From: Salinimonas marina
GTDB taxonomy: Bacteria; Pseudomonadota; Gammaproteobacteria; Enterobacterales; Alteromonadaceae
NCBI RefSeq assembly: GCF_015644725.1
Contig: NZ_CP064795.1
Span: 1 to 64,000 of the forward strand
DNA length: 64,000 nucleotides
Direction of reading: 5' to 3'
Shown: in pieces, positions 1 through 11,111 of the stretch
Layout: every line of letters starts with the position of its first letter
How positions within the stretch are numbered: position 1 is the stretch's first letter
Position numbers and translations under genes: made by a program
The notes under the pieces: generated by a model
The model's input: only the letters and a program-made list of their open reading frames with translations
Told to the model about the DNA's origin: nothing
Databases searched by the model: none

Positions 1-1
1 T

Positions 2-340
2 GCCATTGATGATTTTGGTACCGGCTATTCCTCGTTGGGCTATTTAAAAGCGCTACCTGCCGATTTTATTAAAATCGACCGGTCGTTTGTTTCGGGCATG
101 CTGGACAGCGATGATGATCGCAGTATTGTGGCCTCGACGGTGTCGATGGTCCGGGGCATGGGGTTAACGGTGGTGGCCGAAGGCATCGAAACCCATGAAC
201 AGTTTGCGATGCTGAATCAGTTTGGTTGTCATCAGGGGCAGGGCTACCTGTTTAGCCCGCCTATCCCGCAGGCAAATTTATGGCAGCAACTGAACGAATC
301 GCTGGATGCCGGTGTATGGAAAATAGAGGCTCAGGACTGA
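2..340 (+). CDS. EAL-domain protein, C-terminal part (start outside window)
   Basis: The open frame enters from the left edge, so only about the last 112 residues are visible. They contain the DDFGTGYSS loop, the KIDRSFV strand and the AEGIE and QGYLF motifs typical of the second half of an EAL cyclic-di-GMP phosphodiesterase domain. The two adjacent aspartates of DDFGTG, which help bind metal in active EAL enzymes, are intact, so this part is compatible with catalytic activity. The EAL signature itself and any sensory or GGDEF domains lie outside the window. A methionine at position 35 is internal, not a start. About 130 bp separate it from kbl, which is probably transcribed independently. 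Confidence 0.9.
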   Translation, partial: AIDDFGTGYSSLGYLKALPADFIKIDRSFVSGMLDSDDDRSIVASTVSMVRGMGLTVVAEGIETHEQFAMLNQFGCHQGQGYLFSPPIPQANLWQQLNESLDAGVWKIEAQD

Positions 341-412
341 TCGCCTGCTCCACAGGTGTTGTGTTTAATTTACAGTTACCGGCACTGTCTGGGCGCAGCA
401 TCAGGGAAATGG

Positions 413-432
413 TATACCGCACGGTCGGTATT
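413..432. promoter_or_regulatory. Imperfect inverted repeat upstream of kbl-tdh
   Basis: TATACC at 413-418 is mirrored by GGTATT at 427-432 across an 8-base spacer, about 40 bp before the kbl start. It could be an operator for the threonine catabolism operon, but one imperfect dyad is weak evidence. Confidence 0.22.
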
Positions 433-470
433 CATTAAAATACCCTTTTTAGCTGGTACCGGAGAAAAGC

Positions 471-1667
471 ATGTCTGAGGCATTTACCGCCCATCTGCAA
501 GCGCAACTTGAACAGGTCAAAGAAGATGGTCTGTACAAAAAAGAACGTGTCATCACCTCACAACAACAAGCTGATATCGAAGTAGGTAAAGATGGTCATG
601 TGATCAACTTTTGCGCCAACAACTACCTGGGACTGGCTAATCACCCAGATTTAATCAGCGCCGCCAAAGAAGGCCTCGATAGCCATGGTTTTGGGGTGGC
701 ATCCGTCCGCTTTATCTGTGGTACACAGGATATCCATAAAGAACTGGAAGGCAAAATCAGTCAGTTTCTGGGTACCGAAGATACCATCTTGTATCCGTCG
801 TGCTTTGATGCCAACGGCGGCTTATTCGAAACTTTACTAGGCCCTGAAGATGCAGTGATCTCGGATGCGCTGAACCATGCCAGCATCATTGACGGCGTTC
901 GCCTGTGTAAAGCCAAACGCTATCGTTATGCCAATAACGATATGACCTCGCTGGAAGATCAGCTGAAACAGGCACACGCCGATGGCGCGCGCTTCAAAAT
1001 TATCGCCACCGATGGTGTATTTTCCATGGATGGGGTAATTGCCAACCTCAAAGGCATTTGCGATTTAGCTGACCAGTACGATGCGCTGGTAATGGTAGAC
1101 GATTGTCATGCTACCGGCTTTTTAGGCGAAAACGGCAAAGGCAGCCACGAATATTGTGGCGTGCTGGATCGTGTTGATATTCTTACCGGCACCCTGGGCA
1201 AAGCAATGGGCGGCGCCTCCGGCGGCTATACCTCCGGCAAAAAAGAAATTGTGGAATGGCTGCGTCAGCGTTCACGTCCCTACCTGTTTTCCAATTCAGT
1301 CGCGCCACCGATTGTGGCGGCCTCACTAAAAGTGTTCGACATGATGGCCGAAGGCCGGGAATTGCGTGAACAGCTGTGGCGTAACGCCGAGCATTTTCGT
1401 CGCCGCATGCAGGATGCCGGATTTACGCTGGCAGGTAACGATCACGCCATTATTCCGGTAATGCTGGGTGATGCCAAAAAAGCCAGCGAGATGGCCGATA
1501 AGTTGCTTGAAAAAGGCATCTATGTGATTGGCTTTTCCTATCCGGTGGTGCCTAAGGGTGAAGCCCGGATCCGTACTCAGATGTCAGCCGGACATACTCT
1601 AGAGCATGTGGATACCGCCGTGGATGCATTTATAGAAATTGGCCGGGAAATGGGGATCATCGAATGA
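471..1667 (+). CDS. kbl: Glycine C-acetyltransferase (2-amino-3-ketobutyrate CoA ligase)
   Basis: This 398-residue cytosolic PLP enzyme of the alpha-oxoamine synthase family cleaves 2-amino-3-ketobutyrate with CoA to glycine and acetyl-CoA, the second step of threonine degradation. The sequence is recognisable throughout: [10 protein letters not shown] near residue 50, the [10 protein letters not shown] cofactor segment, and the PLP lysine in [13 protein letters not shown] at residue 244, the family position. Length matches E. coli Kbl. The ATG is preceded by a GGAGAAA ribosome site. The stop overlaps the tdh start (ATGA), indicating translational coupling with the enzyme that makes its unstable substrate. 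Confidence 0.97.
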   Translation: MSEAFTAHLQAQLEQVKEDGLYKKERVITSQQQADIEVGKDGHVINFCANNYLGLANHPDLISAAKEGLDSHGFGVASVRFICGTQDIHKELEGKISQFLGTEDTILYPSCFDANGGLFETLLGPEDAVISDALNHASIIDGVRLCKAKRYRYANNDMTSLEDQLKQAHADGARFKIIATDGVFSMDGVIANLKGICDLADQYDALVMVDDCHATGFLGENGKGSHEYCGVLDRVDILTGTLGKAMGGASGGYTSGKKEIVEWLRQRSRPYLFSNSVAPPIVAASLKVFDMMAEGRELREQLWRNAEHFRRRMQDAGFTLAGNDHAIIPVMLGDAKKASEMADKLLEKGIYVIGFSYPVVPKGEARIRTQMSAGHTLEHVDTAVDAFIEIGREMGIIE

Positions 1668-2686
1668 AATCATTAGTTAAGGCCAAAGCCGAAAAAGGCA
1701 TCTGGTTACAGGACACGCCCAAGCCAGAGGTAGGTCATAATGATCTGCTTATCAAAATTCGTAAAACGGCCATTTGTGGCACCGACATGCATATTTATAA
1801 CTGGGACGAATGGTCGCAAAACACCATCCCGGTCCCCATGGTGGTGGGCCATGAATATGTGGGCGAAGTGGTCGAAATGGGCCAGGAAGTGCGTGGTTTT
1901 GAGATTGGCGATAGAGTCTCAGGTGAAGGTCATATTACCTGCGGTCATTGTCGTAACTGTCGTGCCGGCCGTCGGCACCTGTGCCGCAATACCACGGGCG
2001 TGGGGGTGAATCGTCCCGGTGCGTTTGCAGAGTACCTGACCATACCGGCCTTTAACGCCTTTAAAATTCCTGACAATATTTCTGATGAACTGGCGTCCAT
2101 TTTTGACCCCTTTGGCAATGCGGTGCACACCGCGCTGTCGTTCGACCTGGTGGGCGAAGATGTGCTTATCACTGGTGCCGGCCCGATTGGCATTATGGCA
2201 GCCGCCGTCGCCCGCCATGTGGGTGCACGGCATGTGGTCATTACCGACATCAACCCCTACCGGTTAGAGCTGGCCAAAAAAATGGGCGCCACCCGAACTG
2301 TGGATGTCAGTAAGGAATCATTAAACGATGTCATGAAAGAGCTGAAGATGTCAGAAGGCTTTGATGTGGGGCTGGAGATGTCTGGCGTACCGGTGGCCTT
2401 TCGTGAAATGCTGGATGTCATGAATCATGGTGGCAAAGTGGCCATGCTGGGCATTCCCCCGTCTGATGTGGCGGTGGACTGGAACCAAATCATCTTTAAA
2501 GGTTTGGTCATTAAAGGTATCTATGGTCGCGAAATGTTTGAAACCTGGTATAAAATGGCCAGTCTGCTGCAAAGCGGCCTGGATCTGTCACCTATTATCA
2601 CCCACGAGTTTGCCATCGACGACTTTCAGCAAGGTTTCGACAAAATGGGTTCAGGCGAGTCGGGTAAAGTTATTTTAAACTGGTAG
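1664..2686 (+). CDS. tdh: L-threonine 3-dehydrogenase
   Basis: This 340-residue zinc-dependent medium-chain dehydrogenase oxidises L-threonine to 2-amino-3-ketobutyrate with NAD+. Visible features are [13 protein letters not shown] with the catalytic-zinc cysteine, [12 protein letters not shown], the four-cysteine structural zinc lobe ([15 protein letters not shown]) and the Rossmann motif [18 protein letters not shown]. Length and order match E. coli Tdh. The start overlaps the kbl stop by 4 bp and glpE follows after 5 bp, so kbl, tdh, glpE and glpG probably form one transcript. Confidence 0.97.
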   Translation: MKSLVKAKAEKGIWLQDTPKPEVGHNDLLIKIRKTAICGTDMHIYNWDEWSQNTIPVPMVVGHEYVGEVVEMGQEVRGFEIGDRVSGEGHITCGHCRNCRAGRRHLCRNTTGVGVNRPGAFAEYLTIPAFNAFKIPDNISDELASIFDPFGNAVHTALSFDLVGEDVLITGAGPIGIMAAAVARHVGARHVVITDINPYRLELAKKMGATRTVDVSKESLNDVMKELKMSEGFDVGLEMSGVPVAFREMLDVMNHGGKVAMLGIPPSDVAVDWNQIIFKGLVIKGIYGREMFETWYKMASLLQSGLDLSPIITHEFAIDDFQQGFDKMGSGESGKVILNW

Positions 2687-2691
2687 TCTCT

Positions 2692-3009
2692 ATGTCTGAA
2701 TTTAAGCACATCAGTGTGCAGGAAGTGGCTGACAACGCGTCAGCCTATACCATTGTGGATATTCGCGATCCGCAGTCGTTTGCTAATGGACACATGAGCG
2801 AGGCCATGCATCTGAGTAATCAGAATCTGGCTGAGTTTATTGCCCGGGCCCCCAAAACCCAGCCGGTGGTGGTGGTGTGTTATCACGGCATCAGCAGCCA
2901 GCAGGCTGCGCAGATGATTGCCGGCCAGGGTTTTGCAGAGGTGTATAGCATGGATGGTGGCTTTGAAGCCTGGCGTAGCAGTCAGGCTGTGGTAACGTCA
3001 GCCTCGTGA
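2692..3009 (+). CDS. glpE: Thiosulfate sulfurtransferase (single-domain rhodanese)
   Basis: A 105-residue single rhodanese domain that transfers sulfane sulfur from thiosulfate to acceptors such as cyanide or thioredoxin. The active-site cysteine lies in CYHGISSQ at residue 63; the aligned E. coli GlpE loop is very similar. The N-terminal strand IVDIRDPQSFANGHM is the typical rhodanese DxRxxxEF-like segment. The last codons overlap the glpG start (GTGA), reproducing the glpE-glpG gene pair known in enterobacteria, although no glp regulon genes are nearby. Physiological substrate is unknown here. Confidence 0.93.
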   Translation: MSEFKHISVQEVADNASAYTIVDIRDPQSFANGHMSEAMHLSNQNLAEFIARAPKTQPVVVVCYHGISSQQAAQMIAGQGFAEVYSMDGGFEAWRSSQAVVTSAS

Positions 3010-3844
3010 ATCAACCTATATTACGCATGCAACATCAGGGGTACGCCCATACGCTGGCGACGTACCTGACCAGCCAGGGCTATCCGGCCCGCTCACAGCC
3101 GGTGGGCGATGATGAATACGAAGTCAGCGTGGCCCCGGGACAGGATCTGGACGAGGTTAAAGCCATCTGTGAAACCTTTTTGCAGGAACCGGCGCATCCC
3201 CGTTATCAGCAGGCTGCCTGGCAGTCTGGTGAACAGGTCAGAATGTCGTTTGGGCAGGGCAATACCCTGGGGACCATGCTAAACAATGCCCGGCATGCCC
3301 CATTTACGGCCATCATTCTGGTACTGTGCAGTCTTATCTATGGGTTGTCGTGGGTAGGTCTGTTTCCTCAGTTTTATTACACGCTGACCATGCAACCCTT
3401 GCCGCAATTGCTGGAAAGCGGTCAGTGGTGGCGATTGCTGGGGCCGGTATTTCTGCACTTTAGCGCCCTGCATTTTATTTTTAATCTGTTGTGGTGGGCC
3501 ATGCTGGGGCACAAATCGAACGGCGGCTGGGCTTTTTTGCCCTGCTGATGGTGTTTGTGGTGTCCGGCGTGGTATCAAATGTTGCTCAGGTGATGGTCAG
3601 TGGCCCTAACTTTGGCGGCTTGTCTGGTGTGGTCTATGCGGTGCTCGGGTTTGTCTGGTGGCTGGGCTGGTTGCGCCCGCAGTGGGGGCTTGGGCTGCCG
3701 CGTTCGGTGGTGGGCTTTATGCTCGTCTGGCTGGTTATCGGTTATACCGACCTGCTGTGGGTCGAAATGGCCAATACCGCCCACTTAGCCGGCTTAATTT
3801 GCGGGTGTGTGCTGGCGATAGGTGCCCGCCGTCAGCCAGTATAA
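3006..3844 (+). CDS. glpG: Rhomboid intramembrane serine protease GlpG (apparent frameshift at 3506-3509)
   Basis: Two overlapping frames together give a full GlpG. The first (3006-3548) holds the cytosolic N-terminal domain, the first membrane helix and the second-helix segment HFIFNLLWWAMLG. The second (to 3844) continues with QIERRLG, the catalytic serine in GGLSGVVYA and the catalytic histidine in ANTAHLAGL. Adding one G to the GGGG at 3506-3509 joins MLG to AQIERRLG exactly as in E. coli GlpG. All catalytic elements are then present in a protein of about 279 residues. The break is either a homopolymer sequencing error or a recent mutation. The protease cleaves transmembrane substrates in the inner membrane. 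Confidence 0.88.
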
Positions 3845-3857
3845 ACGACGCCTTAAC

Positions 3858-4277
3858 TCAGGTGTCGTACAGGTATTTGGTAAAGATAACATTCTTGATA
3901 ATTTCGGCGCCGGTTTCTTGCTTCATATGCGTTTGCAGAGCTTTTAATACGGCCAGCCGGATATCTTCGCGACCAGTCATTGAACGAACCTTTTGTTCAG
4001 GTTGCTGACCAAAAATCTCAAGGGCGGTGGCGCGCAGCAGCGGCATATGATGTTCGGCAATCTCCAGCTGACCGGCATCGGCAATCATCAACTCAATCGT
4101 TACTCTGACAAACCCCAGCTTTTTGGCAGACGGACCCACAAAATTGGTGACAATATCCGGCTCTAAGCCTAGGTAAGCGTAATTAGGTTTGTCCTGAGCA
4201 TGCGCCGCCGTGCTCACAGCAGACAAAAAAAGCAGCATCAACACGGACAGGGTGCGTGGCAAAGAAATCATTTTCAT
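3858..4277 (-). CDS. FliL-like flagellar basal body-associated protein
   Basis: About 139 residues from the ATG at 4277; a longer TTG start at 4292 is possible but less likely. It begins with a hydrophobic secretion signal ending at AHA, followed by a compact domain with NFVGPSAKKLGFVRVTIELMI and a C-terminal NVIFTKYLYDT typical of FliL-like proteins (the usual ending is phi-x-x-hydrophobic near the C-terminus). FliL stabilises the flagellar motor. This copy is an orphan with no flagellar genes nearby and lacks the usual long cytoplasmic and membrane anchor, so it may be a periplasmic paralogue. It is convergent with glpG, with only 13 bp between the stops. Confidence 0.65.
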   Translation of the reverse strand: MKMISLPRTLSVLMLLFLSAVSTAAHAQDKPNYAYLGLEPDIVTNFVGPSAKKLGFVRVTIELMIADAGQLEIAEHHMPLLRATALEIFGQQPEQKVRSMTGREDIRLAVLKALQTHMKQETGAEIIKNVIFTKYLYDT

Positions 4278-4454
4278 AATAATAAACAGCAACTGTGTAG
4301 ATGAACAAAAACAGATCTAAGTATCTGTATAGTGTAGCAAAGCGCCGCTAAGAAGCATCTTTTACCGACGCTTTTTGAGTATGCAGCAGCGCACTGTGCG
4401 ACTGAATCCCATAATGCTAATATAGCCGTCAAAGAATAAAGAGTGTATTAGCCA

Positions 4455-5003
4455 TTGGAATTAATCTTTCCCTATGCCCATGGCGTGCAGGTGCAATGGC
4501 ACCCTGCCCATGAGGTTACCATCGACAACCCGGTGCTCAGACACTGGCTGCTGGATACCGGCTCGCTTACTGAGCGTTTGCAGGAATGCTGTAATACATT
4601 AACCGTTAACCGGCTGGGGCAGGGCGATGCGCCCTTGTACGCCAATGAAAAGCGCTGGCTTCCTGACAACCCGGCCACGCGCTGGCAGGTGCGCGAAGTA
4701 TTGCTGTGTGCAGAAACCGCCCCCTGGGTATTTGCCCGTTCGGTCCTGCCTCAGAGCCTGGTAGACGGGGAGCTGGCAAATCTTGGTAGTCAGCCCCTGG
4801 GTAAACGCCTGTTCAATGATGAGCGATTTGTCCGCAGCGAATTTGAGCTGTGCGAAGTGCCGGCGCATGCTTTTTGCTTTCATGACACCGCACCGGCTCA
4901 GGGAACGCTCTGGGGGCGACGCTCGCGGTTTCATTTGCAGCATGACTACATCATTGTTGCCGAAGTTTTTCTGGCCGGCTCACCGGCATATGAGAGTCGT
5001 TAA
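4455..5003 (+). CDS. ubiC: Chorismate pyruvate-lyase
   Basis: A 182-residue cytosolic enzyme converting chorismate to 4-hydroxybenzoate and pyruvate, the first committed step of ubiquinone synthesis. Conserved stretches include WLLDTGSLTERL near the N-terminus, REVLLC, WVFARSVLP and the C-terminal LWGRRSRFHL, which carries arginines of the active site. The start is a TTG codon; no in-frame ATG is available near it. It sits 3 bp before ubiA, giving the classic ubiC-ubiA operon, and the pair confirms the assignment of both. Confidence 0.93.
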   Translation: MELIFPYAHGVQVQWHPAHEVTIDNPVLRHWLLDTGSLTERLQECCNTLTVNRLGQGDAPLYANEKRWLPDNPATRWQVREVLLCAETAPWVFARSVLPQSLVDGELANLGSQPLGKRLFNDERFVRSEFELCEVPAHAFCFHDTAPAQGTLWGRRSRFHLQHDYIIVAEVFLAGSPAYESR

Positions 5004-5006
5004 CCT

Positions 5007-5882
5007 ATGCAGAACCAATTATCGTTTTCTAATCTTGATGCTTATATCAGACTGACCCGGCTGGACAAACCCATTGGTATTTATCTGTTGCTATGGCCCA
5101 CGCTGTGGGCGCTGGTGATTGCCGCAGAAGGCTTACCGGGCTTAGCGGTGACCGCCATATTTATGGCCGGGGTGGTATTGATGCGCTCGGCCGGGTGTGT
5201 CATCAATGATTACGCCGATCGTAAAGTAGATGGCGCGGTGGAGCGAACCAGTGCGCGGCCCCTGGTCAGCGGCCAGGCCAGCGCTACCGAAGCCTTGCAG
5301 TTGTTTGCACTGCTGGTGGGGTTGGCGTTTGTGCTGGTACTGCTGCTTAACTGGATGACCATTGCGTTATCGGTGGTGGCGGTGGCTCTGGCAGCCAGTT
5401 ACCCGTTTATGAAGCGCTACACCCATATGCCGCAGGCAGTGTTGGGCGCCGCCTTTGGCTGGGCGATACCAATGGCCTTTGCGGCCGTAAACGAGTCGCT
5501 CCCGCTGGCATGCTGGTTGTTATTCGCGGCCAATTTATGCTGGACCATTGCTTATGACACCATGTATGCCATGGTAGATAGAAACGATGACCTGAAAATC
5601 GGGGTTAAATCCAGCGCGATTTTGTTCGGCCGCTTCGACAAATTGATGATCGGCCTCTTACAGCTGGCCACCTTAGGATTGCTGACAGCGGTGGCCAGTG
5701 AGATTAACGCCGGCTGGCCGGTGTACCTGGCCATTGCCATCTGTGGCGGATTGTTTGCTCATCAGCAGTACCGAATTCGCCAGCGGCAGCGCCAGGCCTG
5801 TTTTCAGTCCTTTTTAGATAATCACTATGTGGGACTGACCTTTATGGTGGGGCTGCTACTGGATTATCTGATCATTGGCTAA
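5007..5882 (+). CDS. ubiA: 4-hydroxybenzoate octaprenyltransferase
   Basis: A 291-residue polytopic inner-membrane prenyltransferase attaching the polyprenyl chain to 4-hydroxybenzoate. The two aspartate-rich motifs that bind Mg-diphosphate are visible: NDYADRKVD around residue 68 and DRNDDLKIG around residue 190, separated by hydrophobic helices. The N-terminal [22 protein letters not shown] is a UbiA hallmark. It is co-transcribed with ubiC and convergent with ubiK, another ubiquinone gene, whose stop lies directly beside its own. Confidence 0.96.
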   Translation: MQNQLSFSNLDAYIRLTRLDKPIGIYLLLWPTLWALVIAAEGLPGLAVTAIFMAGVVLMRSAGCVINDYADRKVDGAVERTSARPLVSGQASATEALQLFALLVGLAFVLVLLLNWMTIALSVVAVALAASYPFMKRYTHMPQAVLGAAFGWAIPMAFAAVNESLPLACWLLFAANLCWTIAYDTMYAMVDRNDDLKIGVKSSAILFGRFDKLMIGLLQLATLGLLTAVASEINAGWPVYLAIAICGGLFAHQQYRIRQRQRQACFQSFLDNHYVGLTFMVGLLLDYLIIG

Positions 5883-6139
5883 TTACGATTTATCAGCCTG
5901 TTGCTGCGCCTCAAGCACTGCCAGGCGGGCTTCCATGGCATCCAGCTTTTCCCGGGTGCGGATCAGCACCTGGCTTTGAATATCAAATTCTTCCCGGCTA
6001 ACCAGGTCCAGTTTTGATAACTGCGACTGCAACACTTGTTTTACCCGGGTTTCAGCACCTTCCGCGGCATTACGCATGCCGGGGGGACTGCATTAGAAAT
6101 TTGTTTTGCCAGTTCTTCGAGTTTTTTCGGATCGAGCAT
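5883..6139 (-). CDS. ubiK: Ubiquinone biosynthesis accessory factor UbiK (frameshift at 6081-6086)
   Basis: The visible C-terminal frame (5883-6077) encodes a BMFP-type coiled coil with REEFDIQSQVLIRTREKLDAME. Reading on from an ATG at 6139 gives MLDPKKLEELAKQISNAVPP, the family N-terminus. Adding one C/G in the GGGGGG run at 6081-6086 (or the adjacent CC) yields the expected NAVPPGMRNAAEGAE junction. The repaired protein has about 85 residues, the normal length. UbiK is a soluble trimeric helper of the UbiJ-containing ubiquinone metabolon. Its position beside ubiCA supports the call. The frame break is of the same type as nine others in this window. Confidence 0.82.
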
Positions 6140-6253
6140 AGTTTTCCTCTATAATGCGCCACGACATGGTTGAGCTATTTTAAAGAGATGCTGAGCACAT
6201 GCAATGAAAACCGCCATCACCCACAAACCTAGCAAGAGCCGATACCTTCATTT

Positions 6254-8268
6254 ATGCGATTAAACGACGCTCAACAATCTGCAGTTACTTACGTTTCAGG
6301 ACCGTGTCTGGTTCTTGCCGGAGCAGGAAGTGGCAAAACCCGGGTGATCACAAACAAGATTGCGTATCTGGTACGCCAGTGTGATATTCCGGCGCGCGCC
6401 ATTGCGGCGGTGACCTTTACCAACAAAGCGGCCCGTGAAATGAAAGAACGGGTAGCCCAGACGTTGGGTAAAGCGGAAGCCCGGGGGCTTAAGGTATCTA
6501 CCTTTCATACTCTGGGGCTTAATATCATCAAAGCCCATGTCAAAGAGCTGGGGTTAAAACCCGGCTTTTCATTGTTTGATGACAAAGACTCGATGGCGCT
6601 GCTTAACGATTTGACCGAAGACACGCTCGATGGCGATAAAGACCAGCTGAAGCTGCTGCAAAGTTGCATATCAAACTGGAAAAACGATTTGATATTGCCA
6701 GATGCATTATTGAATCAGGCCTCCAGTACCGGTGAAAAAGAATTTGCTGAGGCCTACCGCCAATACCAGAATCATTTGAAAGCCTACAACGCGCTGGACT
6801 TTGACGATCTGATTTTGCTGCCCACCCTGCTGCTTAAATCCCATACCCAGGTACGGGATAAGTGGCAGCGCAAATTGCGGTATCTGCTGGTGGATGAATA
6901 TCAGGATACCAACACCAGTCAGTACGAACTGGTGAAGCTGCTGGTGGGTGAGCGAGCCCGCTTCACGGTGGTGGGCGACGATGATCAGTCGATTTACTCA
7001 TGGCGCGGGCCCGGCCCCAAAATCTGAACTTGCTGAAAGAAGATTTTCCGCGACTGAATGTGATCAAGCTGCAGCAAAATTACCGGTCATCGCGGCGTAT
7101 TTTGCATTGCGCCAATATCCTGATCCAGAACAATCCACATTTGTTCGACAAAACCCTGTTTTCTGAGCTGGCCTATGGCGAACCGCTGAAAGTCATCCAG
7201 GCAAAAAACGAAGAACATGAAGCCGAACGAGTAGTGGCGGAGCTTATTGCTCATAAGTTTATGAACCGCACCCAGTTTAAGGATTACGCCATATTGTACC
7301 GGGGCAATCACCAAAGCCGGCTGTTTGAAAAGCTGCTGATGGCCAACCGGATCCCCTACAAAATCAGCGGCGGGATGTCATTTTTTGGTCGCACCGAGGT
7401 AAAAGACATCATGGCGTATCTGCGCCTGTTGGTGAACCCGGATGATGATAATGCCCTGCTACGGGTGATCAATACCCCGCATCGGGGGATCGGGCGTGCC
7501 ACTCTTGAAAAACTGGGCAACTTTGCCAACGAACTCGGGGTGTCTATTTTTGCCGCGGCGGTGCACGACGGCTTACGTCAGGTTTTGCCGGAAGCCGCCT
7601 ACGGCCGGGTGGCCGGCTTTGGCCGCTGGATGGTGGAGTTGTCTGACAATGCGATGCGCGGCGAAACCAAAGATGTGTTACGGCAGATGATCAAGTCGAT
7701 GAGCTATGAAGAATGGCTGTACGAGCACAGTAATACGCCCAAAGCCGCCGAAATGGCAATGGCCAATGTTAGTACCCTGTTTGGCTGGGTCACCGATATG
7801 CTGGAAGGTGGCGAGCTGGACCCGCCGATGACCCTGCCTGAGGTCGTTAACCGGCTGATCCTGCGAGATATGATGGAGCGCGGCGAAGACGATGCGGAAG
7901 CCGACCAGGTGCAGTTAATGACCTTACATGCCTCTAAGGGTCTGGAGTTTCCGGTGGTCTTTCTGGTGGGCATGGAAGAAGGCCTGCTGCCCCACCAAAG
8001 CAGTATCGATGAAGACAATGTGGAAGAAGAACGCCGGCTGGCCTATGTGGGGATCACCCGGGCCCAGCGTGAACTGATTTTCTCGTTAGCCAAAGAGCGC
8101 CGTCAGTTTGGTGAAGTATTAAACCCCGAGCCAAGTCGGTTTTTATTTGAGCTGCCGCCGGATGATGTGGCCTGGGAAGAAAAAAAGAAAAAGGTCAGCG
8201 CCGAAGAGCGTCAGGAAAAAGGTAACCAGAGTATTGCCAATTTGCGCGCCATGTTAGGCAAAGACTAG
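6254..8268 (+). CDS. rep: ATP-dependent DNA helicase Rep (frameshift at 7007-7009)
   Basis: Two overlapping frames (6254-7027 and 7000-8268) together encode a UvrD/Rep superfamily 1A helicase of about 671 residues. The first has Walker A (GAGSGKT, residues 23-29), motif Ia with [14 protein letters not shown], the VDEYQDTN Walker B segment and [12 protein letters not shown]. The second begins inside motif III with [13 protein letters not shown], then QNYRSS (motif IV), [14 protein letters not shown] (motif V) and [10 protein letters not shown] (motif VI). One extra G in GGG at 7007-7009 restores WRGARPQNL exactly as in E. coli Rep, which is closer overall than UvrD. Rep restarts stalled forks and removes DNA-bound proteins. 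Loss of Rep would be costly, which favours a sequence error. Confidence 0.9.
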
Positions 8269-8323
8269 CTTTACGCAAAAAGACGGCAGGGCAGCGGCCA
8301 GGTACAGGCAAAAGGCGGGCAGA

Positions 8324-10920
8324 TTAACCTGCCAGCTTGCGCATGGGCAGGGCTTCGGGTTCACTGAGCTCCTTGCCTTGCGCAAAATTACATTGGATCT
8401 CGTTCAGGGCCGCCAGCTGTGAGGGCGAGTCCACGCCCTCGGCAATGACCTTGAATTTCAGGTGTTCCGATATCAGCATCACCGACTGGATGAGTTTGCG
8501 ATTGCGCTGTGAGCGCGGCAATGATTTTACAAACCGATGGTCTATTTTGATGTAATCAAACGGGTAAGCAAACAAATAGCTTAGCGACGCCAGGCCACTA
8601 CCAAAGTTATCCAGCACCAGGGTCACCCCCGAGCGCTTAAGCTTTTTAATCGCGGGTAAAATAGATTGTGAACGGCGGTTCAGGTCGTTTTCATCAAACT
8701 CAAACACCAATTGCTGGGGCGCTACACCGCTGTGCTCAATCAGCGTCAGCATTTTATTCACCAGAGTGGCCTGCAGCAAATGATTAATCGAGACATTCAC
8801 CGCAACCTTAAAGGGTTGATTATTGGTCTGGCGCTGCACCAGTAAATTGCAGGCCCGCTGCAGCTGATACAAATCCAGATCCAGCGTTAAGCCACTTTGC
8901 TCCGCGACTTCACGAAACTGCTCGCGGTCGATTTTACCGTATTGCGGATGGGACCAGCGCACATACATTTCATGGTAAATCGCCTGATTGCCGGCCAGGT
9001 CAATCACCGGCTGCAGAAAACATTCAAATTCTTCTTCACGCAGAGCATGGCGAAATTCATTTTCCAGTTCAAGCTCTTCGATAAGCCGCTCGCGCATGCT
9101 TTTATCGAACATCACAAACCGACCGCGGCCTATGGTTTTGGCCTGATACATGGCCGCATCAGCATCGCGCAGAACTTCATCGGCGCTGCGGTAATACGCA
9201 TCCAGATGCGCAATGCCGATGCTGGCACCCGAGAACATTTCTTTGCCGTCCAGTTCAAAGGGTTGTGACACCGCTTCAATGATCCGCGAGGCGACCTCTT
9301 CAACATCTTCAACCGCATCAAAGTTGTCCAGCAACACCACAAATTCATCACCACCCAGACGTGCCAGCAGGTCATGACCACGAATACACAGCGAAATACG
9401 CCGGGCAACCTCGACCAGAAAGGTGTCGCCGGCATGATGGCCCAGGGTATCGTTGATATTTTTAAAGCGGTCCAAATCAATAAACAGTACCGCAAACAGA
9501 TTATCCTGATAGCGCTGCTTACTGGCCACCGCCAGCTCCAGCCGGCTGGTAAACATGGCCCGGTTCGGCAAATCGGTGAGCGCATCATGATGGGCATCAT
9601 GAATCAGCTTCATTTCCATCTCTTTGCGTTCTTCAATCTGCTCACGCAGGCTTTCATTAGCTTTGTTCAGCTCTTCGGTGCGGCCTTTCACCCGCTCTTC
9701 GAGCTGGGCATTGTAACGATGGATAGCCTCGGTACTGCGTTTACGCTCCATTGCCACCGCAATATGATGGGACACAAAGCGCAACAACTCTAAATCGCGG
9801 GGAGTGTACTTGGCATGTTTGCCGTAGGTTTGTACGGCGATTACCCCGGAGATTTCCCCTTCCACCACCAGTGGCGACCCCAGCCAGGAGTTAGAGCTTT
9901 TAAGCATGGTCTGGGCGATAGAAACATCAATCTCGCCAGCCTCAGCCAGCTGCAAAATACGCGGAGGGTTAATTAGCTCGGCCTGGCCTGAACGCAACAC
10001 CAGCTCTGTTAAGCCCAGGCCCAGCGGGCGCTCGCTTTCCGAGTCATGTTCCAGGTCGCTAAAATAAGGAAATTTGAGGGTCTGGGCTTCTTCGTCGATG
10101 GTGGCGATAAAACAGTTAGGCGCGCTGATAAGCCGGGCTAATACATCATGCAAATTGCTGTAAAAGGTATGCATGTCGCCTTCCACATTGGCCGCCAGTT
10201 CGGAAATTTCAAACAAGGCCTGTTGCAACTGTTCTGCTTTCTGACGCTCCAGAATTTCTTCCTGCAAATCATCATTGATTTTGCGAAGCTGCCGGGTACG
10301 TTCGCGGATGGTGCGCTCGGTCAACTCCCGGCTCTTAACCCGGTCAACCGTGGTTACAATGTGTTGAGACACAAACAGCAGAACTTCTAAGTCTGCCTGC
10401 GAGTAGGATACTTCTTCATCGTAGGTTTGTACCACCATGGCCCCGATTACCTGGGTACCACGTTTAAGCGGTACACCTAAAAACAGATGGGTGGGGCGCC
10501 GACCATTTTGACCTGGGTTTCCCGGGCAAATTGTTCGGTATCATCTTTATGCAAAAACACATGGCGGCCAGAACGCAGAATATAACCGGTAATGCCATCC
10601 ATGATTTCTTCGGCCGGCACCTGGTTGATGGCTTGTTCGTCGTACTCATCCACAAAGTAGGCAAAGTTAATAAGATTGACGTCACGTTCGTAAAAGGCGA
10701 CAAAAAAGTTATCGGCATTCATAAACTCGCCGATAATTTCGTGAATGGCGCTGTACAGACGATTGAGGTTACTGACCGAGCTCGACAGTTCTGAAATATC
10801 AAACAGCGCTTTTTGCACACGCTCAGAGCGTTTGTATTTATCAGTTAGTTGCTGCAGCTGAGGGATCAGCTCGCGGAGCTCTTCCTCTGATAACTCATAC
10901 TGCGTGGACGCTGTCGACAT
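8324..10920 (-). CDS. GAF-GAF-GGDEF-EAL signalling protein with degenerate EAL domain (frameshift at 10493-10496)
   Basis: The N-terminal 147 residues (10920-10477) and the 704-residue remainder are one protein of about 865 residues split at GGGG (10493-10496). One more G/C restores KMVGAPTHLFLGVPL across the first GAF domain. Approximate order: coiled coil, GAF (40-200), coiled coil, GAF (230-390), coiled coil, GGDEF (440-600), EAL (620-850). GGDEF reads LARLGGDEF, so diguanylate cyclase activity is plausible. The EAL part is altered: EMYVRW replaces EALxRW and DNFGSG replaces DDFGTG, losing one metal-binding aspartate, so phosphodiesterase activity is doubtful. No membrane segment is seen; it is probably a cytosolic c-di-GMP sensor-regulator. 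Confidence 0.87.
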
Positions 10921-11111
10921 TAAGTTAGCCAGTTATTATTATTAATTTTAAAGACTGCCAAAATTAGCGTATTAAGGGGTAAAACACCAGAGTTGTTTAA
11001 AAATACGGCAGCAAAATATGCGCTTTAAAGGTATGAAAAGTAACTAAAAGGTATGGAAAACGATGCGAATGGCCGACATCTTCGTTTTGGCGCCGGCCCG
11101 GCTATGAAAGC

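Noticed and set aside
3006..3844. Two separate rhomboid-related genes
   Set aside because: Each part alone lacks either the catalytic residues or the N-terminal membrane helices; a one-base change merges them into a normal GlpG.
3858..4277. Full flagellar FliL with a local flagellar locus
   Set aside because: It has a secretion signal instead of the long anchor, and no other flagellar gene is in the window, so only a FliL-like label is justified.
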